A DNA stretch of 64,000 nucleotides. Source: Euwallacea fornicatus. Lineage: Eukaryota; Arthropoda; Insecta; Coleoptera; Curculionidae. The position numbers and the translations under genes were made by a program. The stretch spans positions 124,001 to 188,000 of the forward strand of contig NW_027096039.1 of assembly GCF_040115645.1 (NCBI RefSeq). The letters are read 5' to 3'. This document shows, one piece after another, positions 12,393-25,925 of the stretch. The notes beneath the pieces were generated by a model, which saw only the letters and a list, made by a program, of their open reading frames with translations, was not told the DNA's origin and searched no databases. How positions within the stretch are numbered: the stretch's first letter is position 1; each line of letters starts with the position of its first letter.

Positions 12393-13307
12393 ACTTTGAA
12401 GCTCGATAACTTAGGCAAATGAGGACCAAATTTGTTAAACAAGTGTCAAATTAATCAACTCGACGAGATTTTCAGGATGTCACAACACACATCATGATTG
12501 CGTCTTGTTAAATTTCCAAGAAAAATAGTACTTTATGTGCTCAACACACTACTTTTGTGACTTTTCAAACTTTGAAGCTCGATAACTTAGGCAAATGAGG
12601 ACCAAATTTGTGAAACAAAGTGTCAAATTAATCAGCTCGACGAGATTTTCAGGATGTCACAACACATCATGATTGCGTCTTGTTAAATTTCCAAGAAAAA
12701 TAGTACTTTATGAGCTCAACACACAACTTTTGTGACTTTTCAAATTTTGAAGCTCGATAACTTCAGCAAATGAGGACGAAATTTGTTAAACAAAGTGTCA
12801 AATTAATCAGCTCGACGAGATTTTCAGGATGTCACAACACATCATGATTGCGTCTTGTTAAATTTCCAAGAAAATTAGTACTATATGTGTTCAAACACAC
12901 AACTTTTGTGACTTTTCAAATTTTGAAGCTCGATAACTTCAGCAAATGAGGACCAAATTTGTTAAACAAAGTGTCAAATTAATCAGCTCCACGAGATTTT
13001 GAAGATATCACAACACATCATGATTGCGTCTTGTTAAATTTCCAAGAAAAATAGTACTTTATGTGCTCAACACACTACTTTTGTGACTTTTTAAAACTTG
13101 AAGCTCGATAACTTCGGCAAATGAAGACCAAATTTGTTAAACAAGTGTCAAATTAATCAACTCGACGAGATTTTCAGGATGTCACAACACACATCATGAT
13201 TGCGTCTTGTTAAATTTCCAAGAAAAATAGTACTTTATGTGCTCAACACACTACTTTTGTGACTTTTCAAACTTTGAAGCTCGATAACTTAGGCAAATGA
13301 GGACCAA
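12393..13307 (+). repeat. Mixed satellite, C, D and B monomers
   Basis: This is ordinary satellite between unit I copy 4 and the trimer array. It contains C monomers, a D monomer with GTGAAACAAAG, a GACGAAAT monomer, a chimera joining GCGTCTTGTTAAA to ATTAGTACTATATG near 12.85-12.89 kb, and a B monomer leading into CAAATGAAGACC (13123). From about 12899 it is the left copy of a duplication offset by 3677 bp (to 16576). Confidence 0.75.
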
Positions 13308-14760
13308 ATTTGTTAAACAAGTGTCAAATTAATCAACTCGACGAGATTTTCAGGATGTCACAACACATCATGATTGCATCTTGTTGATTTTCCAAGAAAA
13401 TTAGTACTATATGTGTTCAAACACACAACTTTTGTGACTTTTCAAATTTTGAAGCTCGATAACTTCAGCAAATGAGGACCAAATTTGTTAAACAAAGTGT
13501 CAAATTAATCAGCTCCACGAGATTTTGAAGATATCACAACACATCATGATTGCGTCTTGTTAAATTTCCAAGAAAAATAGTACTTTATGTGCTCAACACA
13601 CTACTTTTGTGACTTTTCAAACTTTGAAGCTCGATAACTTAGGCAAAGGAGGACCAAATTTGTTAAACAAGTGTCAAATTAATCAACTCGACGAGATTTT
13701 CAGGATGTCACAACACACATCATGATTGCGTCTTGTTAAATTTCCAAGAAAAATAGTACTTTATGTGCTCAACACACTACTTTTGTGACTTTTTAAAACT
13801 TGAAGCTCGATAACTTCGGCAAATGAGGACTAAATTTGTTAAACAAGTGTCAAATTAATCAACTCGACGAGATTTTCAGGATGTCACAACACACCATGAT
13901 TGCATCTTGTTGAATTTCCAAGAAAATTAGTACTATATGTGTTCAAACACACAACTTTTGTGACTTTTCAAATTTTGAAGCTCGATAACTTCAGCAAATG
14001 AGGACCAAATTTGTTAAACAAAGTGTCAAATTAATCAGCTCCACGAGATTTTGAAGATATCACAACACATCATGATTGCGTCTTGTTAAATTTCCAAGAA
14101 AAATAGTACTTTATGTGCTCAACACACTACTTTTGTGACTTTTCAAACTTTGAAGCTCGATAACTTAGGCAAAGGAGGACCAAATTTGTTAAACAAGTGT
14201 CAAATTAATCAACTCGACGAGATTTTCAGGATGTCACAACACACATCATGATTGCGTCTTGTTAAATTTCCAAGAAAAATAGTACTTTATGTGCTCAACA
14301 CACTACTTTTGTGACTTTTTAAAACTTGAAGCTCGATAACTTCGGCAAATGAGGACTAAATTTGTTAAACAAGTGTCAAATTAATCAACTCGACGAGATT
14401 TTCAGGATGTCACAACACACCATGATTGCATCTTGTTGAATTTCCAAGAAAATTAGTACTATATGTGTTCAAACACACAACTTTTGTGACTTTTCAAATT
14501 TTGAAGCTCGATAACTTCAGCAAATGAGGACCAAATTTGTTAAACAATGTGTCAAATTAATCAGCTCCACGAGATTTTGAAGATATCACAACACATCATG
14601 ATTGCGTCTTGTTAAATTTCCAAGAAAAATAGTACTTTATGTGCTCAACACACTACTTTTGTGACTTTTCAAACTTTGAAGCTCGATAACTTAGGCAAAG
14701 GAGGACCAAATTTGTTAAACAAGTGTCAAATTAATCAACTCGACGAGATTTTCAGGATGT
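13308..14760 (+). repeat. Tandem trimer array, 526-bp period, ~2.8 copies
   Basis: Three monomers repeat as a unit. The marker GGCAAAGGAGGACC lies at 13645, 14171 and 14697 (first A), exactly 526 bp apart. Each unit runs as an alpha monomer, a B monomer leading to the AAAGG marker, and a C monomer ending TTTTTAAAACTT and leading to GAGGACTAAAT. Copies differ by single bases, such as TTGTTGATTTTCC at 13387 against TTGTTGAATTTCC. In the related segment at 17.3-17.9 kb the first marker reads AAATG and the second AAAGG. Confidence 0.85.
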
Positions 14761-16575
14761 CACAACACATCATGATTGCGTCTTGTTAAATTTCCAAGAA
14801 AAATAGTACTTTATGAGCTCAACACCCAACTTTTGTGGCTTTTCAAAACTTGAAGCTCGATAACTTCGGCAAGTAAGGACCAAATTTCTTAAACAAAGTG
14901 TCAAATTAATCAGCTCGACGAGATATTCAGGATGTCACAACACATCATGATTGCGTCTTGTTAAATTTCCAAGAAAAATAGTACTTTATGTGCTCAACAC
15001 ACTACTTTTGTGACTTTTCAAACTTTGAAGCTTGATAACTTAGGCAAATGAGGACCAAATTTGTTAAACAATGTGTCAAATTAATCAGCTCCACGAGATT
15101 TTGAAGATATCACAACACATCATGATTGCGTCTTGTTAAATTTCCAAGAAAAATAGTACTTTATGAGCTCAACACCCAACTTTTGTGGCTTTTCAAAACT
15201 TGAAGCTCGATAACTTCGGCAAGTAAGGACCAAATTTGTTAAACAAAGTGTCAAATTAATCAGCTCCACGAGATTTTGAAGATATCACAACACATCATGA
15301 TTGCGTCTTGTTAAATTTCCAAGAAAAATAGTACTTTATGTGCTCAACACACTACTTTTGTGACTTTTTAAAACTTGAAGCTCGATAACTTCGGCAAATG
15401 AGGACCAAATTTGTTAAACAAGTGTCAAATTAATCAACTCGACGAGATTTTCAGGATGTCACAACACATCATGATTGCATCTTGTTAAATTTCCAAGAAA
15501 AATAGTACTTTATGTGCTCAACACACTACTTTTGTGACTTTTCAAACTTTGAAGCTCGATAACTTAGGCAAATGAGGACCAAATTTGTTAAACAAGTGTC
15601 AAATTAATCAACTCGACGAGATTTTCAGGATGTCACAACACATCATGATTGCATCTTGTTGAATTTCCAAGAAAATTAGTACTATATGTGTTCAAACACA
15701 CAACTTTTGTGACTTTTCAAATTTTGAAGCTCGATAACTTCAGCAAATGAGGACCAAATTTGTTAAACAAAGTGTCAAATTAATCAGCTCCACGAGATTT
15801 TGAAGATATCACAACACATCATGATTGCATCTTGTTGAATTTCCAAGAAAATTAGTACTATATGTGTTCAAACACACAACTTTTGTGACTTTTCAAATTT
15901 TGAAGCTCGATAACTTCAGCAAATGAGGACCAAATTTGTTAAACAAAGTATGAAATTAATCAGCTCCACGAGATTTTGAAGATATCACAACACATCATGA
16001 TTGCGTCTTGTTAAATTTCCAAGAAAAATAGTACTTTATGTGCTCAACACACTACTTTTGTGACTTTTCAAACTTTGAAGCTCGATAACTTAGGCAAATG
16101 AGGACCAAATTTGTTAAACAAAGTGTCAAATTAATCAGCTCCACGAGATTTTGAAGATATCACAACACATCATGATTGCGTCTTGTTAAATTTCCAAGAA
16201 AAATAGTACTTTATGTGCTCAACACACTACTTTTGTGACTTTTCAAACTTTGAAGCTCGATAACTTAGGCAAATGAGGACCAAATTTGTGAAACAAAGTG
16301 TCAAATTAATCAGCTCGACGAGATTTTCAGGATGTCACAACACATCATGATTGCGTCTTGTTAAATTTCCAAGAAAAATAGTACTTTATGAGCTCAACAC
16401 ACAACTTTTGTGACTTTTCAAATTTTGAAGCTCGATAACTTCAGCAAATGAGGACGAAATTTGTTAAACAAAGTGTCAAATTAATCAGCTCGACGAGATT
16501 TTCAGGATGTCACAACACATCATGATTGCGTCTTGTTAAATTTCCAAGAAAAATAGTACTTTATGAGCTTAACAC
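14761..16575 (+). repeat. Mixed satellite with E monomers
   Basis: This stretch holds two E monomers (about 14.8 and 15.2 kb) and a B-type run. Between them is a monomer whose anchor reads GAAGCTTGATAAC (15030), a CpG-to-TpG change that creates a HindIII site. From about 15240 to 15950 it matches about 6130-6840 at 9111 bp (52 monomers). From about 16270 it matches about 9790 onward at 6480 bp (37 monomers), including GAGCTTAACACAC at about 16565. Confidence 0.78.
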
Positions 16576-18316
16576 ACAACTTTTGTGACTTTTCAAATTT
16601 TGAAGCTCGATAACTTCAGCAAATGAGGACCAAATTTGTTAAACAAAGTGTCAAATTAATCAGCTCCACGAGATTTTGAAGATATCACAACACATCATGA
16701 TTGCGTCTTGTTAAATTTCCAAGAAAAATAGTACTTTATGTGCTCAACACACTACTTTTGTGACTTTTTAAAACTTGAAGCTCGATAACTTCGGCAAATG
16801 AAGACCAAATTTGTTAAACAAGTGTCAAATTAATCAACTCGACGAGATTTTCAGGATGTCACAACACACATCATGATTGCGTCTTGTTAAATTTCCAAGA
16901 AAAATAGTACTTTATGTGCTCAACACACTACTTTTGTGACTTTTCAAACTTTGAAGCTCGATAACTTAGGCAAATGAGGACCAAATTTGTTAAACAAGTG
17001 TCAAATTAATCAACTCGACGAGATTTTCAGGATGTCACAACACATCATGATTGCATCTTGTTGATTTTCCAAGAAAATTAGTACTATATGTGTTCAAACA
17101 CACAACTTTTGTGACTTTTCAAATTTTGAAGCTCGATAACTTCAGCAAATGAGGACCAAATTTGTTAAACAAAGTGTCAAATTAATCAGCTCCACGAGAT
17201 TTTGAAGATATCACAACACATCATGATTGCGTCTTGTTAAATTTCCAAGAAAAATAGTACTTTATGTGCTCAACACACTACTTTTGTGACTTTTCAAACT
17301 TTGAAGCTCGATAACTTAGGCAAATGAGGACCAAATTTGTTAAACAAGTGTCAAATTAATCAACTCGACGAGATTTTCAGGATGTCACAACACACATCAT
17401 GATTGCGTCTTGTTAAATTTCCAAGAAAAATAGTACTTTATGTGCTCAACACACTACTTTTGTGACTTTTTAAAACTTGAAGCTCGATAACTTCGGCAAA
17501 TGAGGACTAAATTTGTTAAACAAGTGTCAAATTAATCAACTCGACGAGATTTTCAGGATGTCACAACACACCATGATTGCATCTTGTTGAATTTCCAAGA
17601 AAATTAGTACTATATGTGTTCAAACACACAACTTTTGTGACTTTTCAAATTTTGAAGCTCGATAACTTCAGCAAATGAGGACCAAATTTGTTAAACAATG
17701 TGTCAAATTAATCAGCTCCACGAGATTTTGAAGATATCACAACACATCATGATTGCGTCTTGTTAAATTTCCAAGAAAAATAGTACTTTATGTGCTCAAC
17801 ACACTACTTTTGTGACTTTTCAAACTTTGAAGCTCGATAACTTAGGCAAAGGAGGACCAAATTTGTTAAACAAGTGTCAAATTAATCAACTCGACGAGAT
17901 TTTCAGGATGTCACAACACATCATGATTGCGTCTTGTTAAATTTCCAAGAAAAATAGTACTTTATGAGCTCAACACCCAACTTTTGTGGCTTTTCAAAAC
18001 TTGAAGCTCGATAACTTCGGCAAGTAAGGACCAAATTTCTTAAACAAAGTGTCAAATTAATCAGCTCGACGAGATATTCAGGATGTCACAACACATCATG
18101 ATTGCGTCTTGTTAAATTTCCAAGAAAAATAGTACTTTATGTGCTCAACACACTACTTTTGTGACTTTTCAAACTTTGAAGCTTGATAACTTAGGCAAAT
18201 GAGGACCAAATTTGTTAAACAATGTGTCAAATTAATCAGCTCCACGAGATTTTGAAGATATCACAACACATCATGATTGCGTCTTGTTAAATTTCCAAGA
18301 AAAATAGTACTTTATG
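16576..18316 (+). repeat. Duplicate of the 12.9-15.2 kb segment
   Basis: The left part matches 12899-14240 at 3677 bp (21 monomers), through CAAATGAAGACC (16800) and TTGTTGATTTTCC (17064). The right part matches about 13850-15165 at 3151 bp (18 monomers), through AACAATGTGTC and GAAGCTTGATAAC. The change of offset equals one 526-bp trimer, so this copy has one trimer fewer than the 13.3-14.8 kb array. Bases from about 16889 onward are duplicated again near 28.6 kb. Confidence 0.83.
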
Positions 18317-18743
18317 TGCTCAACACACTACTTTTGTGACTTTTCAAACTTTGAAGCTCGATAACTTAGGCAAAGGAGGACCAAATTTGTTAAACAAGTG
18401 TCAAATTAATCAACTCGACGAGATTTTCAGGATGTCACAACACATCATGATTGCGTCTTGTTAAATTTCCAAGAAAAATAGTACTTTATGAGCTCAACAC
18501 CCAACTTTTGTGGCTTTTCAAAACTTGAAGCTCGATAACTTCGGCAAGTAAGGACCAAATTTCTTAAACAAAGTGTCAAATTAATCAGCTCGACGAGATA
18601 TTCAGGATGTCACAACACATCATGATTGCGTCTTGTTAAATTTCCAAGAAAAATAGTACTTTATGTGCTCAACACACTACTTTTGTGACTTTTCAAACTT
18701 TGAAGCTTGATAACTTAGGCAAATGAGGACCAAATTTGTTAAA
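17681..18743 (+). repeat. Second tandem trimer, 524-bp period, 2 copies
   Basis: The order is B monomer with the AAAGG marker, E monomer, then a monomer with the GAAGCTTG anchor; it occurs twice in a row. AAAGG lies at 17848 and 18372, and GAAGCTTG near 18180 and 18704. The period is 524 rather than 526 bp. The same pair of trimers is present at 29.4-30.4 kb, but only one copy exists at 14.5-15.1 kb. Confidence 0.83.
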
Positions 18744-21469
18744 CAAAGTGTCAAATTAATCAGCTCGACGAGATATTCAGGATGTCACAACACATCATGA
18801 TTGCATCTTGTTGAATTTCCAAGAAAATTAGTACTATATGTGTTCAAACACACAACTTTTGTGACTTTTCAAATTTTGAAGCTCGATAACTTCAGCAAAT
18901 GAGGACCAAATTTGTTAAACAAAGTGTCAAATTAATCAGCTCCACGAGATTTTGAAGATATCACAACACATCATGATTGCGTCTTGTTAAATTTCCAAGA
19001 AAAATAGTACTTTATGTGCTCAACACACTACTTTTGTGACTTTTCAAACTTTGAAGCTCGATAACTTAGCCAAATGAGGACCAAATTTGTTAAACAAGTG
19101 TCAAATTAATCAACTCGACGAGATTTTCAGGATGTCACAACACATCATGATTGCGTCTTGTTAAATTTCCAAGAAAATTAGTACTATATGTGTTCAAACA
19201 CACAACTTTTGTGACTTTTCAAATTTTGAAGCTCGATAACTTCAGCAAATGAGGACCAAATTTGTTAAACAAGTGTCAAATTAATCAACTGGACGAGATT
19301 TTCAGGATGTCACAACACATCATGATTGCATCTTGTTGAATTTCCAAGAAAATTAGTACTATATGTGTTCAAACACACAACTTTTGTGACTTTTCAAATT
19401 TTGAAGCTCGATAACTTCAGCAAATGAGGACCAAATTTGTTAAACAAAGTATGAAATTAATCAGCTCCACGAGATTTTGAAGATATCACAACACATCATG
19501 ATTGCGTCTTGTTAAATTTCCAAGAAAAATAGTACTTTATGTGCTCAACACACTACTTTTGTGACTTTTCAAATTTTGAAGCTCGATAACTTCGGCAAAT
19601 GAGGACTAAATGTGTTAAACAAAGTGTCAAATTAATCAACTCGACGAGATTTTCAGGATGTCACAACACATCATGATTGCGTCTTGTTAAATTTCCAAGA
19701 AAATTAGTACTATATGTGTTCAAACACACAACTTTTGTGACTTTTCAAATTTTGAAGCTCGATAACTTCAGCAAATGAGGACTAAATTTGTTAAACAAAG
19801 TGTCAAATTAATCAACTCGACGAGATTTTCAGGATGTCACAACACATCATGATTGCGTCTTGTTAAATTTCCAAGAAAAATAGTACTTTATGTGCTCAAC
19901 ACACTACTTTTGTGACTTTTCAAACTTTGAAGCTCGATAACTTAGGCAAATGAGGACCAAATTTGTTAAACAAAGTGTCAAATTAATCAGCTCCACGAGA
20001 TTTTGAAGATATCACAACACATCATGATTGCGTCTTGTTAAATTTCCAAGAAAAATAGTACTTTATGTGCTCAACACACTACTTTTGTGACTTTTCAAAC
20101 TTTGAAGCTCGATAACTTAGGCAAATGAGGACCAAATTTGTTAAACAAAGTGTCAAATTAATCAGCTCCACGAGATTTTGAAGATATCACAACACATCAT
20201 GATTGCGTCTTGTTAAATTTCCAAGAAAAATAGTACTTTATGTGCTCAACACACTACTTTTGTGACTTTTCAAACTTTGAAGCTCGATAACTTAGGCAAA
20301 TGAGGACCAAATTTGTGAAACAAAGTGTCAAATTAATCAGCTCGACGAGATTTTCAGGATGTCACAACACATCATGATTGCGTCTTGTTAAATTTCCAAG
20401 AAAAATAGTACTTTATGAGCTCAACACACAACTTTTGTGACTTTTCAAATTTTGAAGCTCGATAACTTCAGCAAATGAGGACCAAATTTGTTAAACAAAG
20501 TATGAAATTAATCAGCTCCACGAGATTTTGAAGATATCACAACACATCATGATTGCGTCTTGTTAAATTTCCAAGAAAAATAGTACTTTATGTGCTCAAC
20601 ACACTACTTTTGTGACTTTTCAAACTTTGAAGCTCGATAACTTAGGCAAATGAGGACCAAATTTGTTTAACAAAGTGTCAAATTAATCAGCTCCACGAGA
20701 TTTTGAAGATATCACAACACATCATGATTGCGTCTTGTTAAATTTCCAAGAAAAATAGTACTTTATGTGCTCAACACACTACTTTTGTGACTTTTCAAAC
20801 TTTGAAGCTCGATAACTTAGGCAAATGAGGACCAAATTTGTGAAACAAAGTGTCAAATTAATCAGCTCGACGAGATATTCAGGATGTCACAACACATCAT
20901 GATTGCGTCTTGTTAAATTTCCAAGAAAAATAGTACTTTATGAGCTCAACACACAACTTTTGTGACTTTTCAAATTTTGAAGCTCGATAACTTCAGCAAA
21001 TGAGGACCAAATTTGTTAAACAAAGTGTCAAATTAATCAGCTCCACGAGATTTTGAAGATATCACAACACATCATGATTGCGTCTTGTTAAATTTCCAAG
21101 AAAAATAGTACTTTATGTGCTCAACACACTACTTTTGTGACTTTTTAAAACTTGAAGCTCGATAACTTCGGCAAATGAGGACCAAATTTGTTAAACAAGT
21201 GTCAAATTAATCAACTCAACGAGATTTTCAGGATGTCACAACACATCATGATTGCATCTTGTTGAATTTCCAAGAAAATTAGTACTATATGTGTTCAAAC
21301 ACACAACTTTTGTGACTTTTCAAATTTTGAAGCTCGATAACTTCAGCAAATGAGGACGAAATTTGTTAAACAAAGTGTCACATTAATCAGCTCGACGAGA
21401 TTTTCAGGATGTCACAACACATCATGATTGCGTCTTGTTAAATTTCCAAGAAAAATAGTACTTTATGAG
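18744..21469 (+). repeat. Mixed satellite, low local periodicity
   Basis: This is satellite in the usual register without a clear short higher-order period. It has alpha monomers, GTATGAAATT markers at 19449 and 20500, chimeras near 19.15 and 19.68 kb joining GCGTCTTGTTAAA to ATTAGTACTATATG, and a monomer with TTTGTTTAACAAAG at about 20664. The part from about 20.28 to 21.05 kb recurs at 24.13-24.9 kb at 3853 bp (22 monomers). ACTCAACGAG (about 21213) and TGTCACATTAATC (about 21378) recur together at about 34.9-35.0 and 36.8-37.0 kb. Confidence 0.77.
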
Positions 21470-22231
21470 CTCAACACACAACTTTTGTGACTTTTCAAAT
21501 TTTGAAGCTCGATAACTTCAGCAAATGAGGACCAAATTTGTTAAACAAAGTGTCAAATTAATCAGCTCCACGAGATTTTGAAGATATCACAACACATCAT
21601 GATTGCGTCTTGTTAAATTTCCAAGAAAAATAGTACTTTATGTGCTCAACACACTACTTTTGTGACTTTTTAAAACTTGAAGCTCGATAACTTCGGCAAA
21701 TGAGGACTAAATTTGTTAAACAAGTGTCAAATTAATCAACTCGACGAGATTTTCAGGATGTCACAACACACATCATTATTGCGTCTTGTTAAATTTCCAA
21801 GAAAAATAGTACTTTATGTGCTCAACACACTACTTTTGTGACTTTTCAAACTTTGAAGCTCGATAACTTAGGCAAATGAGGACCAAATTTGTTAAACAAG
21901 TGTCAAATTAATCAACTCGACGAGATTTTCAGGATGTCACAACACACATCATGATTGCGTCTTGTTAAATTTCCAAGAAAAATAGTACTTTATGTGCTCA
22001 ACACACTACTTTTGTGACTTTTCAAACTTTGAAGCTCGATAACTTAGGCAAATGAGGACCAAATTTGTTAAACAAAGTGTCAAATTAATCAGCTCGACGA
22101 GATATTCAGGATGTCACAACACACCATGATTGCATCTTGTTGAATTTCCAAGAAAATTAGTACTATATGTGTTCAAACACACAACTTTTGTGACTTTTCA
22201 AATTTTGAAGCTCGATAACTTCAGCAAATGA
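21470..22231 (+). repeat. Block copied at 26.2-26.96 kb
   Basis: This stretch matches about 26199-26959 at 4728-4729 bp (27 monomers). It includes the C-type variant CATCATTATTGCG (21771 and 26500) and ends with an alpha monomer leading into GAGGATCAAATTTG (22231 and 26959). The GAGGATC marker, a C to T change, is confined to 22-36 kb in this alpha-linked form and identifies members of this family of blocks. Confidence 0.8.
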
Positions 22232-22317
22232 GGATCAAATTTGTTAAACAAAGTGTCAAATTAATCAGCTCCACGAGATTTTGAAGATATCACAACACAT
22301 CATGATTGCGTCTTGTT

Positions 22318-24354
22318 AAATTTCCAAGAAAAATAGTACTTTTTGTGCTCAACACACTACTTTTGTGACTTTTCAAACTTTGAAGCTCGATAACTTAGGC
22401 AAATGAGGACCAAATTTGTGAAACAAAGTGTCAAATTAATCAGCTCGACGAGATTTTCAGGATGTCACAACACATCATGATTGCGTCTTGTTAAATTTCC
22501 AAGAAAAATAGTACTTTATGAGCTCAACACACAACTTTTGTGACTTTTCAAATTTTGAAGCTCGATAACTTCAGCAAATGAGGACCAAATTTGTTAAACA
22601 AAGTGTCAAATTAATCAGCTCCACGAGATTTTGAAGATATCACAACACATCATGATTGCGTCTTGTTAAATTTCCAAGAAAAATAGTACTTTATGTGCTC
22701 AACACACTACTTTTGTGACTTTTCAAACTTTGAAGCTCGATAACTTAGGCAAATGAGGACCAAATTTGTTAAACAAAGTGTCAAATTAATCAGCTCGACG
22801 AGATATTCAGGATGTCACAACACACCATGATTGCATCTTGTTGAATTTCCAAGAAAATTAGTACTATATGTGTTCAAACACACAACTTTTGTGACTTTTC
22901 AAATTTTGAAGCTCGATAACTTCAGCAAATGAGGATCAAATTTGTTAAACAAAGTGTCAAATTAATCAGCTCCACGAGATTTTGAAGATATCACAACACA
23001 TCATGATTGCGTCTTGTTAAATTTCCAAGAAAAATAGTACTTTATGTGCTCAACACACTACTTTTGTGACTTTTTAAAACTTGAAGCTCGAAAACTTCGG
23101 CAAATGAGGACTAAATTTGTTAAACAAGTGTCAAATTAATCAACTCGACGAGATTTTCAGGATGTCACAACACACCATGATTGCATCTTGTTGAATTTCC
23201 AAGAAAAATAGTACTTTATGTGCTCAACACACTACTTTTGTGACTTTTCAAACTTTGAAGCTCGATAACTTAGGCAAATGAGGACCAAATTTGTGAAACA
23301 AAGTGTCAAATTAATCAGCTCGACGAGATTTTCAGGATGTCACAACACATCATGATTGCGTCTTGTTAAATTTCCAAGATAAATAGTACTTTATGAGCTC
23401 AACACACAACTTTTGTGACTTTTCAAATTTTGAAGCTCGATAACTTCAGCAAATGAGGACCAAATTTGTTAAACAAAGTGTCAAATTAATCAGCTCCACG
23501 AGATTTTGAAGATATCACAACACATCATGATTGCGTCTTGTTAAATTTCCAAGAAAAATAGTACTTTATGTGCTCAACACACTACTTTTGTGACTTTTCA
23601 AACTTTGAAGCTCGATAACTTAGGCAAATGAGGACCAAATTTGTTAAACAAAGTGTCAAATTAATCAGCTCGACGAGATATTCAGGATGTCACAACACAC
23701 CATGATTGCATCTTGTTGAATTTCCAAGAAAATTAGTACTATATGTGTTCAAACACACAACTTTTGTGACTTTTCAAATTTTGAAGCTCGATAACTTCAG
23801 CAAATGAGGATCAAATTTGTTAAACAAAGTGTCAAATTAATCAGCTCCACGAGATTTTGAAGATATCACAACACATCATGATTGCGTCTTGTTAAATTTC
23901 CAAGAAAAATAGTACTTTATGTGCTCAACACACTACTTTTGTGACTTTTTAAAACTTGAAGCTCGAAAACTTCGGCAAATGAGGACTAAATTTGTTAAAC
24001 AAGTGTCAAATTAATCAACTCGACGAGATTTTCAGGATGTCACAACACACCATGATTGCATCTTGTTGAATTTCCAAGAAAAATAGTACTTTATGTGCTC
24101 AACACACTACTTTTGTGACTTTTCAAACTTTGAAGCTCGATAACTTAGGCAAATGAGGACCAAATTTGTGAAACAAAGTGTCAAATTAATCAGCTCGACG
24201 AGATTTTCAGGATGTCACAACACATCATGATTGCGTCTTGTTAAATTTCCAAGAAAAATAGTACTTTATGAGCTCAACACACAACTTTTGTGACTTTTCA
24301 AATTTTGAAGCTCGATAACTTCAGCAAATGAGGACCAAATTTGTTAAACAAAGT
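22318..24354 (+). repeat. Tandem pentamer, 875-bp period, ~2.3 copies
   Basis: Five monomers repeat. GAGGATCAAAT lies at 22932 and 23807, and GAAGCTCGAAAACTTCGG (an A for T change) follows each of them. The unit runs B monomer into GCTCGAAAAC, then a chimeric monomer with alpha ACACACCATG and GCATCTTGTTGAA but beta AATAGTACTTTATG, then a D pair, a B monomer, and an alpha monomer. Single-base differences separate the copies, such as TACTTTTTGTGC at about 22340 and CCAAGATAAATAG at about 23377. The period breaks at about 24354, where AAAGTATGAAATT appears. Confidence 0.83.
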
Positions 24355-25925
24355 ATGAAATTAATCAGCTCCACGAGATTTTGAAGATATCACAACACAT
24401 CATGATTGCGTCTTGTTAAATTTCCAAGAAAAATAGTACTTTATGTGCTCAACACACTACTTTTGTGACTTTTCAAACTTTGAAGCTCGATAACTTAGGC
24501 AAATGAGGACCAAATTTGTTTAACAAAGTGTCAAATTAATCAGCTCCACGAGATTTTGAAGATATCACAACACATCATGATTGCGTCTTGTTAAATTTCC
24601 AAGAAAAATAGTACTTTATGTGCTCAACACACTACTTTTGTGACTTTTCAAACTTTGAAGCTCGATAACTTAGGCAAATGAGGACCAAATTTGTGAAACA
24701 AAGTGTCAAATTAATCAGCTCGACGAGATATTCAGGATGTCACAACACATCATGATTGCGTCTTGTTAAATTTCCAAGAAAAATAGTACTTTATGAGCTC
24801 AACACACAACTTTTGTGACTTTTCAAATTTTGAAGCTCGATAACTTCAGCAAATGAGGACCAAATTTGTTAAACAAAGTGTCAAATTAATCAGCTCCACG
24901 AGATTTTGAAGATATCACAACACATCATGATTGCGTCTTGTTAAATTTCCAAGAAAAATAGTACTTTATGTGCTCAACACACTACTTTTGTGACTTTTCA
25001 AACTTTGAAGCTCGATAACTTAGGCAAATGAGGACCAAATTTGTGAAACATAGTGTCAAATTAATCAGCTCGACGAGATTTTCAGGATGTCACAACACAT
25101 CATGATTGCGTCTTGTTAAATTTCCAAGAAAAATAGTACTTTATGAGCTCAACACACAACTTTTGTGACTTTTCAAATTTTGAAGCTCGATAACTTCAGC
25201 AAATGAGGACGAAATTTGTTAAACAAAGTGTCAAATTAATCAGCTCGACGAGATTTTCAGGATGTCACAACACATCATGATTGCGTCTTGTTAAATTTCC
25301 AAGAAAAATAGTACTTTATGAGCTTAACACACAACTTTTGTGACTTTTCAAATTTTGAAGCTCGATAACTTCAGCAAATGAGGACCAAATTTGTTAAACA
25401 AAGTGTCAAATTAATCAGCTCCACGAGATTTTGAAGATATCACAACACATCATGATTGCGTCTTGTTAAATTTCCAAGAAAAATAGTACTTTATGTGCTC
25501 AACACACTACTTTTGTGACTTTTCAAACTTTGAAGCTCGATAACTTAGGCAAATGAGGACCAAATTTGTTAAACAAGTGTCAAATTAATCAACTCGACGA
25601 GATTTTCAGGATGTCACAACACATCATGATTGCATCTTGTTGATTTTCCAAGAAAATTAGTACTATATGTGTTCAAACACACAACTTTTGTGACTTTTCA
25701 AATTGTGAAGCTCGATAACTTCAGCAAATGAGGACCAAATTTGTTAAACAAAGTGTCAAATTAATCAGCTCCACGAGATTTTGAAGATATCACAACACAT
25801 CATGATTGCGTCTTGTTAAATTTCCAAGAAAAATAGTACTTTATGTGCTCAACACACTACTTTTGTGACTTTTCAAACTTTGAAGCTCGATAACTTAGGC
25901 AAATGAGGACCAAATTTGTTAAACA
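23810..25925 (+). repeat. 18-monomer duplication (3151 bp), left copy
   Basis: This matches 26961-29076 at 3151-3152 bp. Shared markers, in order: GCTCGAAAAC, the alpha/beta chimera, GTATGAAATT (24353), TTTGTTTAACAAAG, GAGGACGAAAT, GAGCTTAACACAC (about 25321), TTGTTGATTTTCC and TTCAAATTGTGAAG (about 25700). Differences are isolated bases, for example GTGAAACATAGTG at about 25045 in this copy only. Right of 25925 the two sequences diverge because the left copy has AAACAAAGTGTC and the right copy AAACAAGTGTC. Confidence 0.85.

Noticed and set aside
15000..15060. Regulatory site at the GAAGCTTGATAAC variant
   Set aside because: It is one CpG-to-TpG change in the common anchor, copied with its block to 18.18, 18.70 and 29.91 kb; nothing else suggests a promoter or operator.
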